Below are positions 8,447 to 16,649 of a stretch of 64,000 nucleotides of DNA, in pieces. Numbering within the stretch: the stretch's first letter is position 1; the number at the start of each line of letters is the position of its first letter. Below the pieces are notes generated by a model. It was not told the origin of the DNA and did not search any database. It saw only the letters and a list, made by a program, of their open reading frames with translations. The position numbers were made by a program, and so were the translations under genes. Source of the stretch: Saprospiraceae bacterium (GTDB taxonomy: Bacteria; Bacteroidota; Bacteroidia; Chitinophagales; Saprospiraceae); contig JAHBTU010000003.1 of the NCBI GenBank assembly GCA_019638455.1, positions 372,001 through 436,000 of the forward strand. Reading direction: 5' to 3'.

Positions 8447-9527
8447 TAGCCCCGTGCATTTTTAAAGGAACAAAGGGCGTATCTTTGCTTCATTTTGAGC
8501 ATGAAAAAACGTTTGAGTTCAGTTTCGTATGAAGGGATGCGCCTGCGAGCGGTAGAGATGTTCCGTTCAGGTAAGAACCGCCAAGACATCATGTCCAGTT
8601 TGGGGATACCCAAATCAACGTTGTCACGATGGCTTGCGCGATACGATGCAGACAATCCTGCTTGGTACAAGAGCCTTCCGCCGGGCGGAACCCAGAGCAA
8701 ATTAGGAACCGAAGACCTGCGGCGCCTGGTGGAAGAGTTGAACAAGGGTTGTACAGCGCAGGGATTTGAAGGGGAAATATGGACGCGGGGTCGCGTTGGT
8801 GTTGTGATTGAGCGACTTTTTGGGGTAAAGTATGACCCATCCCATGTGGGGCGGTTGCTGAAAAAGGTCGGATGGTCGCTGCAACGGCCTTCCAAACAGG
8901 CTCGCCAGCGTTCGGAAGAGCGGGTGCAGAAGTGGTATGCAGAGGACATAGGTCGCATTAAAAAAAAGTGAAGCGGAAAACCGCGTATTGTTTCATGCCG
9001 ATGAGTGTGGGGTTTGCTTGCTGCCCTTTTGCGCCAAAACTTGGGCCCCCAAGGGCCAGACTCCGGTGCTTCAAGAATTCAAAAGCCGCGAGCATCTGAA
9101 TCTGTTCGGCATGATTTCAACCCGGGGTGATTTGTGCTGGCAAATCCAACGCCTCCCTTTCAAGGCTGAAGATTTTGAGGAGTTTTTCACTTGGTTGAGC
9201 ACCGAAGAACTGACGAACACCAAAATGCTGGTCGTATGGGATGGTGCTTCAATTCATAAGGGTCAGCCGGTAAAAGATTTTTTGCAACACAACCCCGGTA
9301 TAATACACCTCGAAGCACTACCACCTTATTGCCCACAACTAAATGCCATAGAATTACTTTGGGATTACCTCAAGTGCCACAAACTCAAAAACCGGATTTT
9401 TCTCAATTTGGACGATTTGCAAACTGCCGTAGAATATGCACTTCACGAAATCGCTGATGACCCCGAACTCATCCGCTCTTTTTTCACTAAATCATCCGTC
9501 TCGTTCCTTTAAATATGCACGGGGCTA
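8447..9527 (+). mobile_element. IS630-family insertion sequence, copy 2
   Basis: A 1081-bp near-identical copy of the element at 6789, in the same orientation, with a TA target duplication (8445-8446 and 9528-9529). Removing it rejoins ...LWASY and KKGVNDT... in frame in the broken EAD-like gene. The two copies bracket 575 bp of that gene and could in principle move it as a composite unit. Confidence 0.94.
8501..9512 (+). CDS. IS630-family transposase in two frames, copy 2
   Basis: Same organisation as the copy at 6843: an HTH frame (8501-8971) and a DDE frame ending at 9512, separated by the same eight-A run. One amino-acid change is visible near the C-terminus (LQTAVEY here, LQNAVEY in copy 1), and one silent change in the first frame. 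Probably functional. Confidence 0.88.
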
Positions 9528-10214
9528 TATAACTTGCCCAAAGTTTGTTTTTCTCGTCTTCGCTCCAATCTTCATAACTTGCTAATTTAGTTAGTCGAAG
9601 ACTGTCTCTTATTTTTTTCTCAATGACGCTATCGGGTTGCAGATTGTTGACCATTTCTTCACCAGTTATTTTATTTTCACTGATTGAAAATCTTCTGAAT
9701 TTAAATAACCAAAAAGAAACGGTAACAATGAAAAGCCAATGAACAATGATTGGCAAATTCCAAGTATAATCACATGATTGGTTTGATAGTAAACTTGAAT
9801 ATTTAAGATAAATAAATAGGCTAAGAGCATACAATACTCCAAAAAAAACGACCAAATATTTTATTTTCTTATTTCCTCGAAACCATTCCCAAAATCCAGG
9901 AGAAGACGCTTCCTTTTGATTAAATGCGTTTATTTCCTTCTCTATAATTTCTTTGAATTTTTCATTATCTTTTGCTTCTTGCTCAACAATCTCTATCAAT
10001 GAGAGAAGGGCAGATGATATTTTATTTCTTTCAATACTTTGAGTTTGATAATCAAGCGTACCAAGACGAATTTCTTTTTGTAATGCTTCGTATCGCCCCG
10101 AATTGTGGACAATTTCAAGTTGACGAGGGTGTCCTTTCAACAAAAATTCAATGCGCCTGAAAATCTGCCGAAGGTCAACACCTTTGGCTATATCATTTTT
10201 TATATCTCCTAAAA

Positions 10215-10985
10215 GGTAGTGTCATTTTGGGGGTGATTTGGTATTTTTGCGTCAAACTTTATGAAATGGTATTAGATGTAAAATGCTGCCATAAATGTGG
10301 CTCTGAACACATTGTGAAAAACGGGTCGAACGCATCAGGCAATCCGAAGTACAAATGCAAGGCTTGCGGCTTCGGCGGGGTGTTTCAAACGCTTCGGAAA
10401 AGCGAGGAATTTAAAGAAATGGTCGTCAGGGCGGCCCAAGAACGCAGTTCGTCACGGGGTCTTGCCAGAACCTTTGGCATCAGTCACCAAACGGCTCTGA
10501 GGTGGATAAAAAAAAAGCGCAGTCCCTTCCCGACATCGTGACCACGTTGCTTCCGGCCAAGAAAAAAGACGTTCTCGAACTGGATGAATTATGGTCTTTT
10601 GTCTATTGCAAAGACTTTAAACGCTGGGTTTGGATAGCACTTTGCCGCAGAACACGTCAAATTGTCTCTTTTTTCATCGGCGACCGAAGCGAACAATCTT
10701 GTCGGCGGTTTTGGGAACTGATTCCGCCTGAATATCGAAAATGCCGAACGTTCAGCGATTTTTGGGAGGCATACGCCGCGGTTATTGATACAGGCAAACA
10801 CAAGATGGTGGGAAAAGAATCCGGGGAAACTTCTCATGTGGAACGCTGGAACAACACCCTTCGCCAGAGAATTTGTCGATTCGTCAGAAAAACGCTATCC
10901 TTTTCAAAATCCGATGAAATGCACGAACTGTACCTCCATTTGTTCGTCTACAACTACAACATATCACTCATAAAATGACACTACC
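10215..10985 (+). mobile_element. IS1-family insertion sequence, copy 2
   Basis: A 771-bp element with ends GGTAGTGTCATTTT / AAAATGACACTACC and an 8-bp target duplication TCCTAAAA (10207-10214 and 10986-10993). It is inserted after the eighth codon of the EAD-like gene. Confidence 0.95.
10266..10978 (+). CDS. IS1-family transposase InsAB', copy 2
   Basis: Translation appears identical to the copy at 5784: a zinc-finger/HTH InsA frame (10266-10541) and an InsB catalytic frame reached by a minus-1 shift on nine A residues (10508-10516), ending at 10978. Confidence 0.92.
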
Positions 10986-11157
10986 TCCTAAAAAGTCGGT
11001 TATTCTCATATTTATTTTCTATTTTTCATCTTTTTTTATTGTGGAGAACTCTTGTTTCCCGTCACCCCCAATTAACGGTTAAATTCGCTTTGTCGCCCCG
11101 CCGGTTGCGGCAAGCCAACCCATTTTGCTGGATACGCGCAACCGCCAAGCCACAAAA

Positions 11158-11207
11158 AAAGCGCAGCTCGCCAGACTGAACAGGGGAAGTGCTGGCGAAC
11201 TGCGCTC
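11158..11207 (-). terminator. Strong hairpin plus T7 on the minus strand
   Basis: The minus strand reads GCGCAGTTCGCCAGC, a loop of about 18 nt, then GGCGAGCTGCGC followed by seven T residues: a standard intrinsic terminator. No protein gene ends here. It lies only about 60-100 bases downstream of a minus-strand minus-7 box (11261-11268), so the pair may delimit a short RNA. Confidence 0.7.
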
Positions 11208-11260
11208 GGGCAGTATTAGCGGGATAGGGCAGATTGTCCATGAAAGGTTTTTTTGACGGT

Positions 11261-11268
11261 CAAAGATA
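11261..11268 (-). promoter_or_regulatory. Minus-7 box cut off from its minus-33 region by an IS
   Basis: The minus strand reads TATCTTTG (TAnnTTTG consensus). The IS4-type element inserted at 11278 lies about nine bases upstream, so the original minus-33 element has been displaced. The promoter would have driven the short unit ending at the hairpin at 11158. Confidence 0.45.
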
Positions 11269-11277
11269 GGCATGTAT

Positions 11278-12507
11278 TTTCAGGGGGTACACATTTTAGT
11301 CCAAAGAAAACAGGAGTAGTTCTTTGACAAACGGAAAAGAAAACAGAAGGGGAGTTTTGTGGCTTCTGACACAACAATCCCCCCCTTCCTTATGCGCAAA
11401 AGCGCCTACAAAGATATTGTGGATTTTCTGGCAAAGACCAGTGAAGTTGCACCCCGAGGCAACCACCTGCGCCGCCTTCAGACGATGGCGAGCCTCGTCC
11501 ACGGCTGCATGAAGAGCAAGTCGTGCGCGGTGGAGGGCATGAGCCAGCCCCGGCACGGCGAGGGTACGGGCAACAAGAACAGCCTGCTGCAAGAGGCGAA
11601 GCGCTGGCTTGGGAACAAATGGGTGGACTGGCAGTTGTTCTTCCTGCCGTTGGCGAAACGCTTTTTGGGCATGGCGGCCAAGGGGGGCGAGTTGGTTTTC
11701 GTCATCGATGGCAGCCAAACGGGCACCAAGCACAGCAGCCTGATGCTCTCGGTTTTGTGCGGGGGCTTTGCCCTGCCGCTCGTTTGGCTGGTCAAGGAGG
11801 GGGAAAAGGGGCACTTTCCCGAACAAATGCACTTGGACCTGCTGCACACGCTGCTGCCCATAGTACCCGAGGGTTGCCGCAAGGTACTCTTGGGCGACGG
11901 CGAGTTCGACGGGCAGCAATTGCGCCGATGGTGCGCCGACCAGCACTGGGAGTTTGTCCTGCGCACTTCCTGCGACCGGGTGGTGGACTGTGGCGGCGAA
12001 ACGGCGCGCATGGATGCCCTGTCGCCCGCCAAGGGCGAGCGGGCGGTGTTTGTGCCCGATGCCGTGGACGGCATCAACGCCGTGTGCTGGCACGAAAAAG
12101 GCTTCGACAAACCTATTTTCCTGCTCACCAACATGGATGTGGGAGACATGGCCTGCTCTTACTACCGAAAGCGGTTCAAGATAGAGACCATGTTCAAAAA
12201 CCTCAAATCAAAGGGGTTTCAACTCCACAAGACCCAAATCAAGGATGCCGACAGAATCGCCAAACTGATCTTGATCGTCGCCACGGCGTTTGTCCTGACC
12301 TTTTGCCTGGGCTGTTTCGTCAAACACTATTGCCCCGTCGGCAAACTCAAAACATTCCTCCGAAAGGATAAAATCGAAAAAATGGGGCCTATCCATCTGG
12401 CCCAAAAGTGTTGGGACGAAGCCTTTCACATCGCCTTAGATTTCTTTTCTGATTTGTCAAAGAACTTTGACTGGGTTTTTACTTGAAAAAATGTGTACCC
12501 CCTGAAA
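11278..12507 (+). mobile_element. IS4-type insertion sequence, copy A
   Basis: A 1230-bp element with ends TTTCAGGGGGTACACATTTT / (reverse complement) TTTCAGGGGGTACACATTTT, flanked by the 8-bp direct repeat GCATGTAT (11270-11277 and 12508-12515). Copy B, in the opposite orientation, is at 56920-58149 with its own 8-bp duplication. A diverged third member begins at 63735. Confidence 0.95.
11359..12486 (+). CDS. IS4-family transposase, copy A
   Basis: A 375-residue DDE transposase starting at GTG 11359 (an ATG twelve codons later is also possible). Catalytic motifs are VFVIDGSQTG (first Asp), LLGDGEFDG (second Asp) and YRKRFKIETMFKNLK, which has the YREK spacing of the IS4 family around the catalytic Glu. 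The frame is complete and appears identical to copy B. The 8-bp duplications point to a subgroup with 7-8 bp targets, such as ISPepr1; this is inferred from duplication length only. Confidence 0.92.
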   Translation: MASDTTIPPFLMRKSAYKDIVDFLAKTSEVAPRGNHLRRLQTMASLVHGCMKSKSCAVEGMSQPRHGEGTGNKNSLLQEAKRWLGNKWVDWQLFFLPLAKRFLGMAAKGGELVFVIDGSQTGTKHSSLMLSVLCGGFALPLVWLVKEGEKGHFPEQMHLDLLHTLLPIVPEGCRKVLLGDGEFDGQQLRRWCADQHWEFVLRTSCDRVVDCGGETARMDALSPAKGERAVFVPDAVDGINAVCWHEKGFDKPIFLLTNMDVGDMACSYYRKRFKIETMFKNLKSKGFQLHKTQIKDADRIAKLILIVATAFVLTFCLGCFVKHYCPVGKLKTFLRKDKIEKMGPIHLAQKCWDEAFHIALDFFSDLSKNFDWVFT

Positions 12508-12664
12508 GCATGTATTTCATATCTCCAAATCATCCAACGGACTTTTTAATTTTTCCCAACTTTTTTTGGTGGTCTTGCTAAATACCGACGAGTTGTGCAA
12601 GCACGGCGAACAAGCCTGCAACCTTCCGTGTCAAAATTCAGTCAAACTTAATCTGGACAAAATC

Positions 12665-12693
12665 TTGATAAGCCCAAATGCTCACTACATTTG
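12665..12693 (+). promoter_or_regulatory. Promoter of the imelysin/TonB-receptor operon
   Basis: TTG at 12665-12667 and TACATTTG at 12686-12693, with 18 bases between, match the Bacteroidota minus-33 (TTG) and minus-7 (TAnnTTTG) elements. They lie about 35 bases before the ATG of the first operon gene. Confidence 0.65.
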
Positions 12694-12727
12694 CCCCAAC
12701 ATTGTTCATTAAAATTCAAATACACAC

Positions 12728-13849
12728 ATGAAAAATACACTTCCCATCCTAATCGCCTGCCTTGTGGCCTTTGCTTTCACGTCTTGCAAAAAAGACGAAA
12801 AAGCGCCTCTCGACATCCCCACGACCTACGACGCTGCTTCTTTCGCCGCCAACACTGCCACCGAAGATGCCGTGCGCAATCAACTGGATGCTTTGGTCAA
12901 TGAAGCCAAAAAAGGCCGCACACCCGGCACGGTACTCAACTATGCCACCCTCTCGCAACTCTACAATGCGGGCAGCCCCAGCCTGAAAAGCATCACCACC
13001 ACCTATTACGCCAGTCGCCTCGACGGGGCGGGCAACTGGCTCGACGAAATGGCCAAGGCAAGCGGGTTGAGTTACACGCCCGGCGCACCAGTAGGTCAGG
13101 GCGGCACGTTCGGCGGTTATCTGTTCGACGAGAACGGCCTCGAAATCGAGCAATTGGTCGAGAAAGGGCTTTTCGGCGCGGCGCTCTACCACCACGCCGT
13201 CAACCTGATGCAAGGCACCCTGACACCCGCCTCTGCTGACCAATTGGTGCGGATTTTTGGCGCGCATCCCGATTTCCCCAATACCCCGACGGCATCCAAG
13301 GCCGCCAACCCCGACAAGTTCATGGCCAACTATGCCGCCCGCCGCGACAAAAACGACGGCTCAGGGCTGTACTTCCAAATGAAGAATGCCTTCCTCAAAC
13401 TCCAAGCCGCGCTGAAAGCAGGCGACGAGTACAACCAAGAGCGCGACGAGGCACTCGCGGCCATCCGCGAAACGTGGGAAAAAGTGAATGCTGCCACCGT
13501 CATCAACTACTGCCACAGCGTCATCTCCACCATGAGCGCCACCAATCCCACCGATGCACAAAAAGCAAGCGCCCTCCACGCTTACGGTGAATGTGTGGGT
13601 TTCACGCACGGCTGGCGCACCATCCCGCAGTCGCACAAAAAACTCACGGACGCGGAGATTGACGAAATTTTGGTGTTGCTCAACGCGCCTTACAACGGCA
13701 CACCGACCTCCTATAAATTTGCGACCGACCCCTTGACCGAACTGCCCAAACTGACGCAGGTCATCGGCAAATTGAAAGCAAAATTTGGCTTCTCGGACCA
13801 GGAAATTGAAGACTTCAAAAAGAACTGGGTCGCGGAGCAAGGTCGCTGA
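12728..13849 (+). CDS. DUF4856-type lipoprotein
   Basis: A 373-residue exported lipoprotein: signal MKNTLPILIACLVAFAFTSC with lipobox FTSC, then a mainly helical domain resembling DUF4856, a family commonly encoded beside imelysins. It is the first gene of an operon with imelysin, an HTTM protein and a TonB-dependent receptor, the layout of iron or metal acquisition loci. A role as a surface-exposed or periplasmic metal-binding partner is inferred from context only. No catalytic motif was recognised. Confidence 0.78.
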   Translation: MKNTLPILIACLVAFAFTSCKKDEKAPLDIPTTYDAASFAANTATEDAVRNQLDALVNEAKKGRTPGTVLNYATLSQLYNAGSPSLKSITTTYYASRLDGAGNWLDEMAKASGLSYTPGAPVGQGGTFGGYLFDENGLEIEQLVEKGLFGAALYHHAVNLMQGTLTPASADQLVRIFGAHPDFPNTPTASKAANPDKFMANYAARRDKNDGSGLYFQMKNAFLKLQAALKAGDEYNQERDEALAAIRETWEKVNAATVINYCHSVISTMSATNPTDAQKASALHAYGECVGFTHGWRTIPQSHKKLTDAEIDEILVLLNAPYNGTPTSYKFATDPLTELPKLTQVIGKLKAKFGFSDQEIEDFKKNWVAEQGR

Positions 13850-13982
13850 TAGTTGGCAATAGTCACTTGGGCGGGGATTAGTGCGGCGTCAAATACAATC
13901 ATAGCGGATGCTGATTTTTATCATGCGGCGGCACAAATCCTCGCTTGAACTTCGTCTTCAAAAACTTTTAATTCAAACTGTT

Positions 13983-15098
13983 ATGCCAAATAGAACCACT
14001 CTGTCCTTCATTTTGCTCGGTCTCTCGACGCTTTTCGTCGCACCTGCCTGCGATTCAAAATCAAAAGAACCCGGCGATTCTTTTGACCGCAAGGCGATGC
14101 TGCGCAATTACGCGGACAATCTCATCGTACCCGCTTATACCGATGTAAAAGGCCAAGCCAACGTGCTGCTTACTATCACCATGGCATTCAAATTGGCGCC
14201 TTCCGCCGGGATGCTCGACGCCTTGCGCGACGCATGGGCAAAAGCCTACACGCAATGGCAATACGCCAATGCCTACAATTTTGGCCCCGCCGGAGAAGAA
14301 GGTCTGAAAAAAGGGCTGATAGAGGAAATCGGCACATTCCCGGTTAGTGAGGCAAAAATCGAAAACGCCATCGTCGGTGGCAACTGGAACTTGGAGGACT
14401 TCAACCGCGACGCGCGTGGATTTTTAGCCATAGAATACCTGATTTTTGGAAAAAATCAAAGCGATGACGAGATATTGACCACGTTTGCCAACAATACCAA
14501 CCGTCACGACTATCTCATCAGCCTTGCGGACAACTTGCACGACCGGGCTGGCAAAGCCCTGGATGCTTGGAACGGCGCCTACCGCAACCAATTTGTGGAA
14601 AATGCCGGCACGGACGTGGGCAGCAGCACCTCACAACTCTACAACGAGTTCGTGCGCAGCTACGAGTCCATCAAGAATTTCAAACTCGGCCTACCCCTCG
14701 GCAAGCGCCCCGGTCAGGTGCAGGTGGAGCCGCAGTTGGTGGAGGCATATTATAGTGGTCAGTCGTTGGCAATGCTCAAAGCCCATTTCACCGCTATCGA
14801 AGAAATCTGGCATGGCCGTGCGAAGAACGGACCAGACGGCATCGGCTTTCGCGAATATCTGGAAAACGTGGAAGGTGGCCAAGCTTTGATTGCCAGCACC
14901 GAAACACAGTTGGCCGCCGTGAAAGCCGCCCTCGATGCCGTGCCGACCACTCCTTCGCTTTCGGAGCAAATCGCCGGCGACAACTCGAAAGTGGAGGCGC
15001 TCTATGTCGAACTTTCAAAAATGACCCGCTTTTTCAAAAGCGATATGTCGTCGTTGTTGGGCATCGCCATCACGTTCAGCAGCGGTGATGGGGATTGA
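13983..15098 (+). CDS. Imelysin family lipoprotein (M75 superfamily)
   Basis: About 371 residues. The start at 13983 (MPNRTTLSFILLGL) gives a lipoprotein signal ending PACDSK; the open frame upstream adds residues with no signal character. Imelysin features include an N-terminal repeat (VPAYTDVKGQANVLL), the W-x-x-A-Y segment around LRDAWAKAYTQWQYAN, and ARGFLAIEYLIFG, corresponding to the GxHxxE-like region, here with FLAIEYL. Imelysins are periplasmic or outer-membrane proteins in iron uptake; peptidase activity is doubtful. It lies between the DUF4856 lipoprotein and the HTTM gene. Confidence 0.87.
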   Translation: MPNRTTLSFILLGLSTLFVAPACDSKSKEPGDSFDRKAMLRNYADNLIVPAYTDVKGQANVLLTITMAFKLAPSAGMLDALRDAWAKAYTQWQYANAYNFGPAGEEGLKKGLIEEIGTFPVSEAKIENAIVGGNWNLEDFNRDARGFLAIEYLIFGKNQSDDEILTTFANNTNRHDYLISLADNLHDRAGKALDAWNGAYRNQFVENAGTDVGSSTSQLYNEFVRSYESIKNFKLGLPLGKRPGQVQVEPQLVEAYYSGQSLAMLKAHFTAIEEIWHGRAKNGPDGIGFREYLENVEGGQALIASTETQLAAVKAALDAVPTTPSLSEQIAGDNSKVEALYVELSKMTRFFKSDMSSLLGIAITFSSGDGD

Positions 15099-15137
15099 TT
15101 GAATGACCCCAATGACCCCAATGACGGCAATAACGAA

Positions 15138-16559
15138 ATGACGACAACGAGGAACATCAAAAACTGGCTCTCCCAGCCCATCAGCATCGCTCCTTTGATT
15201 ACGCTGCGCGTGGTCATAGGAGCGCTCCTCGTGTTCAGCACGGCGCGTTTTTGGGCGCTGGGTTGGATTGACGACCACTACATCCGCCCGATGTTTCATT
15301 TCAAATACTTCGGATTCGAGTGGGTGGAGCCGCTGTCGGCGATGGGGATGTATGTTGTTCACGCGCTTTTGCTCATCAGTTCCCTGTGCGTCATGTTGGG
15401 GTTGTTTTATCGGTTGGCGGCAGTAGTGCAATTTCTGCTTTTTACCTACACGGAACTGATTGATTTGACTTACTACCTCAACCATTATTACTTCGTTAGC
15501 ATCGTTTGCGGTTTGCTCATTTTTGTCCCCGCCAATCGCGCCTATTCGCTCGACGTGCTGCGCAAACCCGCTATTTTTCAAAAACAAATCCCGCGCTGGA
15601 CAATTTTTATTTTTCAACTCCAACTCGGCATTGTCTATTTCTACGCAGGTTTGTGGAAAATAAATCACGACTGGCTCGTGAATGCCCTTCCCCTAAAAAT
15701 TTGGGTGCCCGCAAACGACCAACTCCCGCTCATCGGCTGGCTCTTTCAGCAAAAAATCACGCCTTATTTGTTCAGTTGGGCGGGAATGCTCTACGATGTG
15801 ACGATTGTGTTCTGGCTCTCTTGGTCGCGCACTCGCCCTTGGGCTTACCTCACGGTCATCGCGTTTCATACCCTGACGGGTTTGATGTTCCAAATCGGCG
15901 TTTTCCCGCTCGTGATGCTCGGCGCGACGCTGATTTTTTTCTCGGAAAAATGGCATACTAGGTTGTGGGACGGGTTGTCGCGTTTTTTTGTCACCCGCTC
16001 CACGAGAGAGAAGTCAAGCGCGACTTCCCATGTAGAGCGGATGACAAACGTAGCGTATGCTAAAGGCCCTCAACCCCTCAGCCCCTCCACCTCTCCACCC
16101 AAACTCATCACCTATCGCTCATCGCTCCTCATTCTCTTTTTCGCTTTCCAAATCCTCTTCCCCTGGCGCTACTTGCTCTACCCCGGCAATGTCTTTTGGA
16201 CGGAGGAAGGCTATCGTTTTTCGTGGCGCGTGATGCTGATGGAAAAGGCTGGCACCGTCACATTTTTTGTGAAAGATGCCAAAACGGGACGCGAAGGCGA
16301 AGTGGTGAACAGCGAATTTTTGAACCCGCACCAAGAAAAACAAATGGCGATGCAGCCCGACATGATTCTGCAATTCGCCCATTTTTTAAAAAAACACTAC
16401 GAACGGCGCGGCGTTAGTGACCCCGCCGTGCGAGCGGAAGTCTATGTGACGCTGAATGCCCGCCCCAGCCGACTCCTCATTGCTCCAAACATTGACTTGA
16501 CAAAACTCCGCGACGGTTGGTCGCATAAAACATGGCTCACTCAAAGTATGCCGGAATGA
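15138..16559 (+). CDS. HTTM domain membrane protein (gamma-carboxylase-like)
   Basis: About 473 residues with at least seven hydrophobic helices in the first 280 and a soluble C-terminal domain. It resembles the HTTM domain of vitamin K-dependent gamma-carboxylases (segments LSQPISIAPLITLRVVIGAL and HYYFVSIVCGLLIF). Bacterial HTTM proteins are inner-membrane proteins of mostly unknown function that recur next to imelysins and TonB receptors. Two earlier ATGs at 15099 sit in a short tandem (AATGACCCC repeated); 15138 fits the start of the domain better. Its last codons (SMPE) and stop come from an inverted-repeat element that overlaps the next gene. Confidence 0.82.
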   Translation: MTTTRNIKNWLSQPISIAPLITLRVVIGALLVFSTARFWALGWIDDHYIRPMFHFKYFGFEWVEPLSAMGMYVVHALLLISSLCVMLGLFYRLAAVVQFLLFTYTELIDLTYYLNHYYFVSIVCGLLIFVPANRAYSLDVLRKPAIFQKQIPRWTIFIFQLQLGIVYFYAGLWKINHDWLVNALPLKIWVPANDQLPLIGWLFQQKITPYLFSWAGMLYDVTIVFWLSWSRTRPWAYLTVIAFHTLTGLMFQIGVFPLVMLGATLIFFSEKWHTRLWDGLSRFFVTRSTREKSSATSHVERMTNVAYAKGPQPLSPSTSPPKLITYRSSLLILFFAFQILFPWRYLLYPGNVFWTEEGYRFSWRVMLMEKAGTVTFFVKDAKTGREGEVVNSEFLNPHQEKQMAMQPDMILQFAHFLKKHYERRGVSDPAVRAEVYVTLNARPSRLLIAPNIDLTKLRDGWSHKTWLTQSMPE

Positions 16560-16649
16560 TATTCCGGCCAATCTCACGAACACGTTTACGAAACCTCGAA
16601 GGTTTCGTAAACGTCACGCTTATACTGGCCGGATTATCATTCCGGCTTA
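16551..16649. repeat. Nested inverted-repeat element at the HTTM/TonB-receptor junction
   Basis: Outer arms GCCGGAATGATATTCCGGCC and (reverse complement) GCCGGAATGATAATCCGGCC enclose a central hairpin GTTTACGAAACC / GGTTTCGTAAAC. About 99 bp in total. It supplies the HTTM stop codon, the overlapping ATGA start and most of the signal region of the receptor. Typical of a small mobile palindrome. Confidence 0.8.

Larger units (their letters stand above)
6634..11009 (-). pseudogene. EAD-like multi-pass membrane protein gene broken by three ISs
   Basis: Four minus-strand pieces join into one frame when IS630 copies 1 and 2, IS1 copy 2 and one copy of each target duplication are removed: 11009-10986, 10206-9528, 8444-7870 and 6786-6634. 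Together they make 1431 nt, that is 476 codons plus stop, with no internal stop. The N-terminal ~90 residues hold a helical module (RLGTLDYQTQSIERNKISSA) that aligns with the N-terminus of the TIR protein at 54111 and resembles effector-associated domains of the EAD11 type. About seven hydrophobic helices follow, then a short soluble tail. Now inactive. Likely an effector or sensor of a conflict system (inference). Confidence 0.8.

Noticed and set aside
6789-9527. Composite transposon made of the two IS630 copies
   Set aside because: The segment between them is simply the middle of the host gene they interrupted, and each copy has its own TA duplication, so they inserted independently.
5733-11277. 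Defence island made of the IS cluster itself
   Set aside because: The ISs carry only transposases; the defence-related signal is in the host genes they interrupt.
11296-12149. Long frames (up to 282 codons) overlapping the IS4-type transposase, repeated at 57056-58131
   Set aside because: They arise from high GC at third positions in the transposase gene; the catalytic DDE/YREK motifs are only in the 375-codon frame.
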